A stretch of DNA of 64,000 bases from Lucifuga dentata. Its lineage: Eukaryota; Chordata; Actinopteri; Ophidiiformes; Bythitidae. Location of the stretch: assembly GCA_014773175.1 (NCBI GenBank), contig VXCM01001343.1, positions 133,442 through 197,441 on the forward strand, given 5' to 3'. This document shows, piece by piece, positions 12,301 to 26,013 of this stretch. A program made the translations under genes and the position numbers. The notes beneath the pieces are model-generated. The model ran no database searches and was not told where the DNA came from. It was given only the letters and a program-made list of their open reading frames with translations. Positions within the stretch are counted from its first letter, which is position 1. Each line of letters begins with the position of its first letter.

Positions 12301-15300
12301 CAATTATTGGCAGTCTTTATGCTCAAATGCATTGCCATGCACTGAAAATGTAACTTTGACAACAAAATTAATTATATGTATATATATATATTAAAAAGGA
12401 CTGAATATCTCAAGAATCTCATTACAGTATAGATATTTATGCTGGCTAAATTAATATGTGTGTTGCTTGGAAGTTATTCATGCAGTCATGTAAGTTATTC
12501 AGAATTTGTGTTTGTGGGCTTAAAACATCTGCATTTTGCTTTAAAGGACCATACCAGTGATTGACATGTTTACACCAAGAAATACTACCTCCCATACATG
12601 TTAGATTACTGACAAACATTTTCTAAAACATAAAACAGTATTTTAGTTTCCTTAATACTGTATTTTGCCAGATCCCCTAATATTTCAAAATCAAATGTTC
12701 AGGTGATACGCCCACCTTAAAATTCAATGTTTTGCCTGATAACACACTCCAAATGTGTAAGGCACGGTTATTTCTACTCTCTTGGGAAAAGCAGTCTTCC
12801 TTGTACTATATTCCCTGGCAGAAAAATGCATTTTGTTCAGTGCAGCTCCGTGTTAGACCGGTTAATTTAAATAATTTCAACAAAAAATGAGAATGCTCAC
12901 TGTGATGGATTATATATCTCAAGCACCTTTCAAGTCTCTACAAGTTGATTTTAATAGCTTACTGGAATGAATTGAAACCTCACTTCTAATATTTAGTACT
13001 CCAGTTTTGGAAAATGGTTGACAGCAATATAATGTATATGTGCTTTGTATTTATTGGGCAACATGCAAAATCACCAATATGCTCCTTTAACTTCTTGTAT
13101 GTTTACCTGAGATGCATAGGACAGGCTACTTGTCATACAGAGGTGACACCAATACCTGCTGCCTTCCTTTTGTTCCAGGTAGATACATCATTATCTCTTT
13201 AAACCCAACTTTCTCCCCTCCATTCCATCCCTCCTTTCATTTTCAGAGGCTTTGCTCTTCCAAAACCCTCCCAGCCATTGCCATGATGTCTTCCTGAAAC
13301 CTTTCATCTCTCTCTCTGCTTTTATGCACAGCTAAGCTGGCAATCCAGTTGGCAAAATAAATAGCTGGACTCATTCAGCTAGCAACCCTCTGTTGGTCTG
13401 GTGCCCTTGGTGGCAATACTGGGCTGCCAGCCTAGTCTGGCTCAGGCTAGGCTGATTTCCACTAGAGAGCCAATTGGGACTCACTAGGCCTTACTCATGA
13501 TTCATGCTATGTTCAATGTTATTTCTGTGAGTCATCTTTTCATCTTCCTGCCAGCTGAGATGCGAAGCCAGATGGGCAGATTTTCTAATAAACAAGTATC
13601 AGTTTTGATCTTGCGTTATGACATTATTGAGTCGACCTTGGCGAAGGCAGTCTGCACCTGGTCCAAATGAGGGAAGTTTGCTACCCGAGGTAAAGGGAAG
13701 TTGCTTCTGTAGTTGGTTATCTGTAATATTATATCACTATACTGGTATGTACGCTGTCTGATTCAGAGCAGATCGTTCTTCAGTTGTTGATGTGTACACA
13801 CTGAGACTGTGTTATAGGTGTCATGTTATGCAGTACTTGTTTCCTGTTTATTTGATATATATTTTTATAGATCTAAGATACGTTTGGGAAAACTCATACC
13901 TTACCAACCCCACCATCTCTCTGAACATTCCGTCTTCTCTGGGTTCATACAGTTTGCGTTCTGCTCAGCTGGTGCCTGGTGAAGACGTCTCTAGAGTCTC
14001 GCTGGCACTGCCGAGACAAGCTAGCACTGTCAGCACGCACTAGGCTCTCTCCTTCCTCACCAGCTTCATCTGCACTGTTGTCTTGCTTTCTGTCATTACG
14101 TGTCTCATCACTTCTGTTGTTTATTCTGTCTGTCTTGTCCTTTCTTTTTCTCTTACTTTGTTCTCAGCATGCAGCCACAGTAGATTGTCACAGTGTCTTG
14201 GGTCGTTGTTTGCAATTCTGACAAATTTTGATTAGTTTTTGCATGGAATTGTGTGCCCGATGATCATGATGGCTGTCAGTGCTGCTAAGGGTCATCTTGT
14301 GTTGCTCTATAACAAATGGCATTAACAGGCTGGAATGTTTCTTTTATTTCTAATTTTCCATTTGTCCCATTTGATTGTTGGTTTTGGCTCTGCTGATACT
14401 GTTAGTATTTTGCCCTGTAATGTAAACTAAATTCTGCCATAACATACACTTTTTTGCTTTTTAGTCTTGTTTGGTTGCGGTACCAGATGGAGTTGATTGT
14501 GACCTGGTCTTTCCTTGACTTTGTTTTGTTGTTGTCATCCCTTTTGGCTGTTGTTGTTGTTGTTGTTTTCATTGCTGGGCGAAGTGAAGCATGCTGCCGC
14601 CCTGATGTCCTCACCGAGGTGGTGCAGGGTGTATCTGCAGGGTGTTTGCAGCAGCGGTGTGTTGCATAAACAGTCTCAGCACAGATGGTGCAGCATGCCT
14701 GTACACATGGCAGGTTCACAGCGGGAGGAACTCACCATCCCCCCACCCCCACCCCCATCCCGTCTCTCTCTGTCTCTCTCATGTGTTGGTCAATGTCTGT
14801 CACTCTCCATGTTTCTGCCTCTTGCACCTGCTGTGTCTCTGTCTCTACAGGTCTCCTCTACTCTCTGGCTCTGTTTTTAGTTGTCTGTCTCTATGTGCTT
14901 TTGAACCAAAAGTTTGGAGCTAAATTAGGAACTGCTTTACCTGTAACCATCCGGAATAGGAGCTACGTAGTTCCTTAAGTGAGTTTTCTGCTTGCATTCC
15001 CACCACACTTCACGTACTGTAAGGATTATGGAACTTTGGTGAGAAGCATGGAGGTTACATATATTTTAAAATTAGAAATAATGACCTGGCTGGAATAANA
15101 AAAATCGGCCCGCCACTATTAGAGCATTTATGGTATGCTTATATGGATACTGGTCCATAGGGACTTTTTCTTTAAAATGGATTAACAGTGACAAAACCTA
15201 ATCATGGAATCGTTTTCAGGACCCTTTAAAACAAACGATAAGATTACAGATTTATTCCATACTTTACCTCCCACCCATTATGAATGTGGAAGTAGGCTTA

Positions 15301-18300
15301 CATGTTGAAGCTGCATCTTCCTCTCCGGTGTCTTTTTCAAATAACGGCCATGAAGTCCCCAGCACCTTTGCTCTCATTTTCTGTTCATTTTTTTTTTTTT
15401 TTTTTTTTTCTTTTCTGAGCACCTGACTTTTGCTGACTGCTCATTTTGAGCATTACAGGTGGCAACTAAGATCGGGGTAAACGTTTAACTTTGCTGTGCA
15501 TGGTGAATCAAACCATTTTCCTCTTCACAGGGAACATGAAATTATTTTAGATCGCTCTCTGTCAAGAAAAATATGGAAATGCAGCTTACAGGTTTTATTT
15601 GATTGCCATATGCTAAATAACATTTTTACAAATGACCATATTTGGCAAAATACCCTAGTGAGTGATTTGACAGCAAGAGTGCTCTCTTGGGTCCCTCCTT
15701 GGTCCCTCCTTGGTCCAGGGCCCAGTACATCTGACCCAGTAATTCTGAGTAATTCTGAGTTCCATAGAAAGTAGCAAAGTCTTTTGTGTAACTTTTTCAT
15801 TTGGAGTAGATGAAGGTCTTTCTGGATCCTCATCCTCATCTGCATAAATGGATAAAGGGTTTGCATCTCCTCAACAGGCTACAGTTTCATGTGGTTTTCC
15901 ATCTCCTTCAAAAGTCTTGAAAGCTTCTGTTGCTGTTTTGCAGTGTAAACAAGCTAAATGTCAGTTTTTAATAATGGCAGTTGTTTACCTGTTTGGGCTA
16001 GGAGAAACTTGTATCTGACCAATCAGTGATTTTTGACCTTGCAGCCTCCACCCAGTAGTTCCTGAATCATCCGAGAGTACCTACCATACCACCGCAAATG
16101 CAGGCAAAAATAAGCTGAAAACATACACTTTCTTTAAGCATCATTTTTATACCTTGCAGGTTTCTGTACAATTATTTTTGTTTGGCTCTGCCTGTCAACA
16201 ATGAGAGTGAATTGAGATAAGTAACATGGAAGGCTCTTTCATCTGCAGAATTTCATCCTGAGATCTATCAAAATATTTTTGATATGTTTCTCATATTCTT
16301 TTTTTATCCTATGCAGGTTTATTTTTCATGTCATATTGCCGGTGCAAACGCTGCACGTATACAACAACAACAACAAAAAAAAAAAAAAANAAAAAAAAAA
16401 AAAAAACACAGCAGTATAATAGATAAATAAATGCCTCTCCTATCAAGGGTATAATTTATGATATCAAATGATCCAACCAGCCAGAACACCCTTCTATCAG
16501 CCCGAGTTTTCCTGGATATGCCTATAAAGTAGTGTTTTTATTTTTATCGACAGCACTTTAAAGCAATAAGACCAGAGCTGCTATTTCCTTGCTTGCTGCG
16601 ATGGAGCAGTGAAATGGAAGGATGCAGTCAGGGGGTGGAAAGATGTGAGAGGAGGAGGATGAAAAGGGAGAAAGTAGGACAGAGATGACTGGTGATTGCT
16701 GCCTTCTGGGTAGTTTGTATTGGTAGCAGGTCTTGTGTTGGACCTGATGGTGAAGTTCTGCTCTCCACTTCAGTGAACATGGCGTGTAACAAAACGATTC
16801 AACCAATTCAGCTCAGGTGTCCTGGGGTTATGGATAGGGAATTATGTCCTCTGTCAAGTGATGACTTCTCTACAGGGCAGGGAGTCTCCAGGAGAAGCTT
16901 GCTAGAATTCCAGCACAATTGACTCATCTAACAGCTGTCAACAGTAGAAACATCAGTTTGCTTTAGTTATTGACTGTTGAAAGAAAATTAATAAGCCCAA
17001 AATGCATTATATCAACTATTATTCTTCCATTGGGAAAATACAATTAATTTGGGGAGCTATGTTTTTTGCGACAGACCAGCACAGAAAATATAACACACAT
17101 CATACACAGTTTAACAGCAAAACTTAACACCAACTCCACTTGGCAGACTGGCGTATTAAGCAGTTAATGATGCACAAAATTGATTTGGCTTGAAAAGAGG
17201 AGGTATCCTCTCAATTCAATAATGACAGCGCTGCAATGCTGAAAATGTGTGGTGAATTCTTCTGTTCACAATATGTACTGAACATTACATTATTAAATAT
17301 AATTTCCTTCCCGAGCCATGACATACAGTAGTAAGTTCAAAATGCCGTCAGAAAATAAGTTCTGCAGGATGCAAAAATGTCACTCAAATTATATTATAGT
17401 AACAGTAAAATGCACATTTTATGATGAAATTAGCAATATTTCTGTACATAACCAGCAATTAGGAAAATATAAAAATATTATTTTAATTTCTTGGCTACTG
17501 AGAATCTGGAATAGAAGCAGTGTCATCCCCCTGACTTGAAAATAATCAGGGAACCTTTCACTTCTTTACCTGTCAGTCCAGATCTGTGTTTCACAGAGCT
17601 GCAGCACAGCCTTGTAATGCTTCCAGCTACCAAACTCAAGTCTCTGAAGAAATGCTCAGCTTGGTCTGAGAAGAGATGCAAAAAGAAACCCAGTTGAGGA
17701 CAAAGACAAAGGTAGAGGTTTACCGAGAGACAACTAATATTAACATTGTGTCGGCTCCAGTAATGCACCCTGACATGCCGTTACTTTTGTCTCATAACTG
17801 TATTTGTGTAATTTACAGGTATCCTAAACTGAAAAAAATGGCTTTATCAAATTTCACCTTCACTTCTCCTCTAATTTAATGTAGCTTTTGTTTAAAACAG
17901 ATAGACAGATAAACCAAGAAGCAGAACTGTAAGGGGGTTTTAATATTAAGATTCTTTTACAACATTGCAACTTTATTAGGTCGTATTCACTGGAGAGAGG
18001 AAGGAATGTGCAGAGAGAGGATGTCACAACTTATAAGCGAAAGTCAAGATCCATGTCATATCTGATCTGGCTCCACAAATCTTGGATGTCTTATCTCAAA
18101 TCTTTGGTTCAAAACCCAGTGGAGATTACAACAAATTAATATAGCAGTGTGTTTAGTCTGGAAGAGCTAGCTTGACTGGAACTTTACAATAATCTTTCCT
18201 TTTTGTGGAGTAATGAAACCATAAAGGTCAGCCACTGGGGATGTTCCTTACATTACTTTTGAAAGTAATAATGCTTGTGTTGGACTTCAAATTATGGGAA

Positions 18301-19386
18301 GAATCAGAGCTAATATTCTATATATGTTCAGTGTTTGACTGAAAAGAAATAAAAATAACAATAATAACAGACAATTGCCTATATGAAAACACATGACATT
18401 TTCAGTTGTTGAATTAATGTTGGCTGCCAGTCATCAGCATAGCATCCAGTCTTCATCAGAGTTTCTAAGCAGCTTGAAGTGCACTGAAGTCACATTGGAA
18501 CAGCATATTGATGATGTCTCGCTTTCATAATTCATCATATTTCCAATTGAAACATGGTATTGGGGTCAAACCTTTAAATGCCGAAATTCCTACCATCAAG
18601 ATCATAATCATTGTGTCTTAGGTAAAGGCTTTGGTAGCTGTTAAGTTATTTTCTATTCACATGCATAAACACTGGAATGTACATTAAACAACACACTCTG
18701 CCACGTTGTGTCTAATTCTTCTTTTACTTTATTTGGACATGATTGACACTGTTTTCATCAGGTTTCTTTTGCAGCCCTTGCAGCTCTGAAACGAGACATG
18801 TTTCTCAAGTCAATCACACTATATGCACACAGAACGGCTTCAGGTTCTTCAGCTGCTCTTCAGGTGCTTTTCTCTTTCTACCATACTCAGCAGCATTTTG
18901 GTCTTCAGCATATCTTGCTACTGGTTACCAAAAAAACATGGATGGAGAATCCAGTATTTGTTATCATTGTGTCTCCAAATCTGTGATTGGCCTTTCAACA
19001 CAACTTTAATAACATAATAACTGCTGAGATATCATCCAATGATATTGATGCATTAGATAATAAATATTGGTCGAAGTGTTAAGAATGATGGTCAAAATAA
19101 GTTGATGATGACTGAGAATTTTGACCTGGATGACCTGGATGACTGAGAATCTTCATCAAAATCAAAAGATGGTCCAAAATGTTAGCAAAATGTAACTACA
19201 AGTAGGCAAGAGATGGTAGCTACAAGGCGTTCATTGATGTCGCATCTTCAACAAATTTATTTAATGGGAGTCTGTTAAAAGCTGCAACGAAATCCTATAA
19301 TTGTTAAGAAGGCATCAATGTGCAGAATTAGCTTCTGATGTGAATGACAATTTTCTGTTTCTTTGTAAATTTAATGATGGTGAAAA
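9316..19386. other. 10-kb intergenic block without recognisable genes
   Basis: Read on both strands, it shows only short open frames without recognised domains. It contains poly-T or poly-A runs broken by single Ns (9906, 16390), an N at 15099, a poly-T at about 15389-15410 and an AT dinucleotide tract near 12375. Short tandem words occur at about 15690-15760. A possible hAT-like end (ACCAGGGGC) lies near 11128 but is too short to call. I see no promoter, RNA gene or splice-supported exon. Confidence 0.4.
12540..12559 (-). repeat. Short dispersed word, inverted copy of 8908-8927
   Basis: TTTAAAGGACCATACCAGTG is the exact reverse complement of 8908-8927. A diverged third copy lies at about 37707-37726. 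It probably marks the end of a dispersed repeat whose body has decayed. Confidence 0.7.
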
Positions 19387-19458
19387 ATAGTCTTCAGTCT
19401 TCGATTATTTTTCACTGTCGTTAACGACAGTGAAAAATAATCGAAGACTGAGGACTAT
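19387..19458. repeat. 72-bp near-perfect palindrome without spacer
   Basis: Positions 19395-19450 are a perfect 56-bp palindrome centred on GTTAAC (19422/19423). It extends to 19387-19458 with a single mispair (19393 T opposite 19452 G). The arms contain the word GTGAAAAATA again in nested orientation. It could form a cruciform, be a foldback transposon relic, or be an assembly fold-back. Confidence 0.95.
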
Positions 19459-19479
19459 GCCAGTCTGATTTACTTTGCA

Positions 19480-19517
<38 letters not shown>

Positions 19518-19531
19518 GAGAGAGAGAGAGA
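19480..19531. repeat. (TG)n(GA)n compound microsatellite
   Basis: A TG run passes directly into a GA run just after the palindrome. This compound form recurs in the window at about 25949-26010 and 26627-26676. Confidence 0.9.
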
Positions 19532-19679
19532 ATAAGGGAGCGAAGTCCCTTACCTGCTAACCCAGCTAGCCTCATTCATGTTTTATTATAACATCGAGGC
19601 CTAAATTTCGGATGGCTGCATTAGGATGAAAAAACACATCTTTGGGACTTTGTTAATCCCTGTAACTACTGGGCCTTGA

Positions 19680-19735
19680 NNNNNNNNNNNNNNNNNNNNN
19701 NNNNNNNNNNNNNNNNNNNNNNNNNNNNNNNNNNN
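19680..19735. other. Assembly gap (56 Ns)
   Basis: This is the only multi-N gap in the window. Its right edge abuts a (CA)n microsatellite (about 19737-19772), which is probably why assembly failed here. True gap size is unknown. Confidence 0.98.
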
Positions 19736-20644
19736 CGCACACACACGCACACACACACACACACACACACACCATATAGATTGGCTCCTCTGAGCAAGCT
19801 ACCCCATCACAGCCATATTATTACACAGCAGCTAATCCTGTTTCCCAAATCCCAGCACCTTGGACTCCACAGAGAAAATCCCATTGGCGCTGCACATTCC
19901 TCCACACGCTTCAGCATTTTAGAAATCCACTGTCCTCCAGTCTGCCTTTGTCTTCTTGCAGTTTGCCTTTCCAATCTTTTTCTCCTGTAATTCACCCCCT
20001 CAATCCCTGCACTCGACCATAATCAACAGCGTCTCCGCTTTATGATTCTGTGTATTGTTGAGTATCTCAGGAACAAAAAAAAAAACAAAACCACACAGAT
20101 ACTGTCTGTCTCTGCATGTCTGCTTGCCAGGCCATTGTTTTGCTGTAAGTAACTTAGTGGTTTATTTATTGCTGTGTTTGTTTATTGATAGAGTTATGGT
20201 TAAGAATTCATGAGGCTGTATTATTTCTTGTGAAACTTGAGTGTGTGTTACAAAGAGAGAGAGAAGATGGACTGTCAGATTGCTTCCATTCAATCTGTGT
20301 GTCTTACTCCGTAATTCATCGTGTAATGTGCGTTTGAGAGAGTTTATGTAGGTGTTTGTCCAAATGTGTGATATCTGACAGGCTTTTCTAGGCAGCCAGA
20401 TGATGCTTTCTTCACTTTGTGCAGCAAGACAGCTGCTCCAAGTTTACTGCGCCAACAGGATGGATTAAGATGTTCCATGTGTGTTTGTGTGAGTAAGTGA
20501 GAGTGTGTTTCAACTGAACACCTGTGGTGCTGTAATAATGTGAAATGATTTCATTAGTGGTTGCATGTGTAGTCTTACACATCCAAGTGACCATCTGTGT
20601 TTTGCTGTATACTTATATACCTTTAGTTGTCTACATATCCATTT

Positions 20645-20650
20645 GTGTGT

Positions 20651-20687
<37 letters not shown>

Positions 20688-20819
20688 TGTGTGTGTGTGG
20701 AGGGGCAATGAGTGTGAATAGTGCATGTATGAACTTGACAAGAATGGAAAAGAGTTACTTTGCTGCGCACTGAGCAAGAAAAGGTGATATGTGTATGTGT
20801 GCATGTGTACACACGCACA

Positions 20820-20857
<38 letters not shown>

Positions 20858-21322
20858 TATTCTTTTCTTTAATTAAACTACAGTCTGATCCCCCTTAACC
20901 TCCTTTCACTCAGATCACTTAGAGAAAAACAAGTGAAACATTTTTCATCTCAGCAGCCCTGTGGGCAGGATACAAGGTTAATTTTCATCAAGAAACACAC
21001 ACACACACACACACACACATAGAGTTTTGCATACTAACTTGTTGAAGCTTAAACATTCATCAGCATTTCATCGACCTCTGCAAGATTAATTAATGAGATG
21101 CATGGCAGTTTCAAAGCAAAAACACCCTGATAAGCGGTGGGATGTTAAGGAAGATAAATGATGATTTGAGTATACAAGCAGAATTTATTTCTTCATCATT
21201 TGGTCAAAGAAACAATGTCAGGTGTCAAACGCAATGTCAGCTGTAATAAAGTCATCCCTTCCTTTGTATTTGGCTGTTGTACATTTATCACGCATGAAAG
21301 TACCATTCTGGGTTTAGAGACA

Positions 21323-21362
<40 letters not shown>

Positions 21363-21568
21363 TTGGGTGTATGTCTTGATCAAATATGAGGAAGATAGAT
21401 TCTCTGTGCTTCACCCCATCCATCAGCGCTACTGTGCCGTGATCCTCTTTACAAACATGTCACAATATTTGGATGATCATGAACTACATGAGGGATGGTA
21501 AAAGCTGCTCGGCACTTGTTGTAAATGAGCATGTCTCTGAGGAGTAAACACAACTGAGCCTCAGCCTG

Positions 21569-21604
<36 letters not shown>

Positions 21605-21615
21605 TGTGTGTGTGT
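20645..21615. repeat. Cluster of (TG)n/(CA)n microsatellites
   Basis: Separate runs lie at about 20645-20699 (TG), 20811-20854 (CA), 20995-21020 (CA), 21327-21360 (TG) and 21571-21619 (TG). The DNA between is unique and AT-rich, with no recognised gene. Confidence 0.85.
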
Positions 21616-22167
21616 CAGATTGATGTTTCAGGCTAAGCGGTGTGTTCTCTCAGATTTAGGGTGCTTTTGCAGAGCAGATGCATGGTGTGTGAGTATTACG
21701 CACCACGCAGGGTTCACTACGATGACAAACACTTTGTAACATGCATGATTACCACCCATTCAACCCGTGTGAGCTTCTGTAATCGTGTGATCATTGACTA
21801 ACGTGCAGCATGTGCAGGAGCCGTTGTGTGAAGTCTGGAGGGAATGCAGGCTCGTGTGTTGGTTTACTGTGTGTTTGCAGCATGTTGGAGCTGCAGCATC
21901 AGCACTGCTGTCAGCTGCCTGTTACATTGTGGAGGTTCTTCTTACATTGTAATTTTTTCCAACAAAATAGCAATCATGACTATTTCTACTGCATAATTCT
22001 GGATTCACGTGTGTGCAGTGGATGGAAAACTGGATTCTTTTCAATGAGAAGATGAGGAAAACTCTGCCACGGCTAGCCCATGCATCCAGATAGACCTTGA
22101 TGTCAAAAGTTACAATTTTTCAACTTTTTCAGCTTGCTGCAGCTACTATGACAAACCTAGTGCTGAT

Positions 22168-22425
22168 TTATTCTTGGGTAAAAGATAGATAACGAGAGAC
22201 CCATTCTTTTGGTGCAGATGCAATCAGTTTTGTACAAGAAAACAGTCTGAAATATCTCCTGAATCTGTCTTCATCCATCCTAAATTCTTGAATTAGCCAA
22301 TGGAATTCTCCCAGCAATTTGCGCTCCTGCATGATGGGATATACCCACATGCATCTTTCTCGTTGGTCCTTTAAATTAGCATATAAAATAGCCAGAGCCA
22401 GAGCATTCCTGTTTTTATATAGCAT
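22168..22425 (-). pseudogene. PIF/Harbinger (HARBI1-like) transposase fragment
   Basis: An 85-codon open frame starts ATG at 22425. It carries the motif WVYPIMQERKLLGEFHWLI followed by QEFRMDEDRFRRYFRL. This matches the N-terminal part of fish Harbinger transposases, known to have the pattern W(V)HP.....GEFH.L...LR.D..RF..YFRM. The frame ends in a stop just after this block, and the DDE catalytic domain was not seen downstream on the same strand. It is therefore a broken copy, although the stop could instead mark an exon end. The autonomous element encodes a DDE transposase plus a Myb-like protein and targets 3-bp sites; no terminal repeats were identified here. Confidence 0.75.
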
Positions 22426-23271
22426 TGTGAAAAATGCTAAAACTCTATTGCATCCACGACTACTGAATTATATCCTGCCAAATTACCATGGAAACATTTC
22501 GGCGTCTACTGTCGTCATCTGTTGTCAGCCTCTGCAGATGATTCTGCTGTAATGACGTCAGGCTGTTTTTCTACTGTCAACATGTGAATCAACGTGTGTA
22601 CGAGTCAAATATATTGATTTATAGTTTACATTCACTTTAGTTGTATCTGTAATTTAGCAGCTGTATGTTAAGTCTCTTAAACAAATCATTACTTATCATG
22701 GGGCAATAACAAATTATTTTCCTATTGATTCACTGGTAGTACATGCACTACAGTTTGAGAACCTCTGAGTTATACTATTCATAGTTTCACAGACTAGGAT
22801 GTTGTCAATAATATTGTTTTTATTGCCCATAAAGGTGTTTAACCTTTACCCCCCCCCCCCCNCCCCCCCCCCCCTTTCTATGGTCAGTTTCTTAGTTTGA
22901 TTTCCTTCTGGTGATTTATGATTTAGAAACTTGTTTGGATGAATTAATAATCTGTTCTGATCAGTCACTGATTGTTTGCATGACTTGCTGTTTTGTCTAG
23001 ATGAGACTAACGTAAATGTCAGGCTTATTCAGGCAGGTGTAATTTAATATTTTAGAGGCAGAGTGATTCTTTCCAAAGCCTCTTTCACGGAGTTGGGAAA
23101 ACAGCTTTTATTTATTTTTCTGGCACCGGTTCAGCTTTTAAAGTGGCCAGAAAGCAAACACTTTTCTTTGACCCTGTCTCAAAGCCAGATTGAAGCAGCT
23201 TTTATGTGCTGTGTCAAATCTCCATCATTTCACCTCTCAGATATTAGTTTTCTTCTTTGGAAAAGTTTTTA

Positions 23272-23480
23272 ATTAGGGGTCCAAGCACGAAGTGCTGCAT
23301 TCCCCTATTGTTTTTGCTCAAGATTCAGGTTTTCTTCCCAAAATACACCTAAAAGTGGTTGGACAGCCCAAATAGTACAAGTGAAAGCGTGAAAATTGCA
23401 CCGAAGGTACATCAGGGGCCGATCTATTGATACACCAAAAATGCTCATGCTTGAGTAAAAAGCTCATGCTTGAGTATATA
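23272..23480. repeat. Dispersed fish repeat starting GGGGTCCAAGCACGAAGTGC
   Basis: The start word and the following ATTCCCCTATTGTTTTTGCT resemble a high-copy teleost intergenic repeat of unclear class, from memory. Inside it, the 15-bp word GCTCATGCTTGAGTA is tandemly repeated at 23443-23457 and 23462-23476. Confidence 0.45.
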
Positions 23481-23486
23481 CGGTAA

Positions 23487-23905
23487 CTACAACATCATCT
23501 GCAAATGGTCCAGAAATGCTGCTGCAAGACTTCTACCCAGATTTTCCAAGAGGACAGGTTGCACCTCTCTTTATTTATCTGGACTGGCTTCCTGTCAAAT
23601 TTAGAATTCATTTCAAGATTCTGGTTCTGACCTTTAGGGCCCTCTCAGGTCGCTACACGCTATGTTCTAAGTGAGCTATTACATCCTGACGTCACCAACA
23701 GGTCTCTGAGGTCTCTGAGGTCATCTGATCAGAGCTTGTTGTTTGTTCCACNAGTGAGCTATTACATCCTGACGTCACCAACAGGTCTCTGAGGTCTCTG
23801 AGGTCATCTGATCAGGGCTTGTTGTTTGTTCCACGCTCCACACTTAAAACTAAGATTGTGCATTTCAGGTTGTTGCTCGTAAACTGTGGAACTCTATGAT
23901 TAGTG
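23487..23905 (+). mobile_element. Non-LTR retrotransposon fossil, RT C-terminal part
   Basis: Broken frames give QNAAARLL, then a L.WLPVKFRI-type block (here CTGGACTGGCTTCCTGTCAAATTTAGAATTC decayed), FKIL.LTFRAL, SELLHP and SLRSSDQ.LLVVP, ending near KLWNSM. These follow the known order in the C-terminal end of fish LINE ORF2. Many stop codons. An assembly duplication of 82 bp (23670-23751 and 23753-23834) lies inside it, so the internal repeat is probably not biological. Confidence 0.75.
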
Positions 23906-24025
23906 GTGTCATTAACAAAGGTCTTCCTCTGTTCTCTCTCTCTGTCTGTGTTTCTCATGCACATTCTGTCCCTCTGTGTGTGAGGGAGAGAGACAGGGGG
24001 AGGGGGGTGTTAAAGTAGAAGTAAG

Positions 24026-24026
24026 A

Positions 24027-24073
<47 letters not shown>

Positions 24074-24093
24074 TGTGTGTGTGTGTGTGTGTG
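24026..24093. repeat. (TG)n microsatellite
   Basis: About 33 TG units with one CGCG interruption, preceded by a GA/GGGG-rich stretch. Confidence 0.95.
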
Positions 24094-25945
24094 AGATGGC
24101 AAGCAGACACTTGAAGAAGCAGGAGCTGATGCTGCTTGAGTATCTGAGATACTCTGTCGCTGGTATACTTTGTCACCTGATGGTGGCGCTGTAATAAAGG
24201 CAAGCGTATTTTGGTTCATAACTTGCTACGGTTGTGTGCCTTGGGTTCTGAGTTGCATAGACTTGGACCCCGTTATAATTGCTTGCAATTCTCGTTAAAA
24301 TTTGACTTTGAATGTAACTTGTTGAAGAAATGCGGGTACAGAGCTTGTTGTATGGTTTGTAGTGCTAAAATCAATTTTCATTATAATTCCTTTAATTTAT
24401 ATAATTTAAAAGACACCCAAGACGGCATTATTTGTTTCAGTGATGGTATAATGGTGATGAAAGAGGTGGGAGACACAGCTGAACACCATTTTCAACAACA
24501 AATTACCCATAAACACAGTCAGGAAGGCTTGATCTAAACACTGCATGCTGTCATACTGCAGAATTATACTTTTGAGCAACCTCATTTGCCAAAGATGTGT
24601 GCCGATAATTCCCATAAGACATGGCAAAATGCTTATTTTTTATTCCCATGCTCACATATGTACCAGTTTTGTAAGACCATAAGACTGATATAACATCCCT
24701 TATTAACTGAAGGAGTGAATAAACTGTATTTGTTACCTTGGAATCTGGATTTTTAAGATTTATTTGCTGTGTATAGTGAAAAAATATATATATACTGCAG
24801 ATTTGATTCCAGCTCACAGTCTAAAGTCTCCCCAGCCCATTTTCCCAGTCACTCTCCCAAACCTTTTAGTACTGAATATTGAAGCAGAGATATCTGAAAA
24901 TAGTCTTTAAAAGAGGATTCTAACTTGCTGCACGGCAGCTCCATATATCCGCTTCATGTAAATCCATCCAGTCTCGACTGTGCTTGTAGGACAAGTTATT
25001 TCTATGGGAGAGCTTAGTGGGTTTTTTTTTCTTTTATTGTTTTTATTTATTTATTTATTTTTATTTATTTTCAGAAAAATGTCACCACAGAGAAGTCAAA
25101 CAGGAGTCACAGCTCTATGTTTTATTCATTGTTCCTCCACTGTACCAGTCATGTTTTTCTTTATTGCCTTCTTGTTTTCAGACAGTATTTCGGAGAGCTC
25201 TCCATGCCCTTTGTCCTCCACCATCTGCTGGTTTGGAGATGGGAGGATGGTCAGAGGGTCTGCAGCGAGGCCCACTCTGGCCTCCAAAGTACCTTAATGG
25301 GACAGCGCCACCAGACTACTGCGCAACCCGCTCAAACACCATGATTTAGTTGTGATATTTAGCAACTCTGTGTCTCCAGCAGCTTGAGATTTTGTTAAAA
25401 TAATTAGTGCTACACTGCTACATTCTATCAGCCATGACATACTGTAGCTTTTCCCAACCATTATTTTTCAGAAACTGTCAACATCATTTAATAAAATTTA
25501 TGATAACATTTACTTACTCCTTTCCTCTGCAAATTCTAATTGGTCCACTTTGAGCTTATTGCATTTACTGCAAAATCATGCATTTTCCAGTTCATTTTAA
25601 TAACGTCTCATCGGAGGAGTTTTATTATTTTTATTAAATGGTCATAAAAGAGGGACTCTGTCAGAGAACATTTACAATGAATTTATGAAGTCAGTATTTT
25701 TCACTTTGAGAATAAACCAGATAATAAACGTAATAAAGAAAACTTTAATACAGCATAAAGTCACATTGTGCCAGAATAATCCACCAAAAGCGAGTGAGTG
25801 TCATATTTGATAAATAGAGATACACTTTATGTAAATTCATTACATTTGCTGAGATATACTACCTGTACTATATATGAGAAAATAGGATTACCAAGGGTGG
25901 CCAGCATGGTCCAAGCTAATGTTAATATCAGTGTGCCCTTGCATA

Positions 25946-26013
<68 letters not shown>

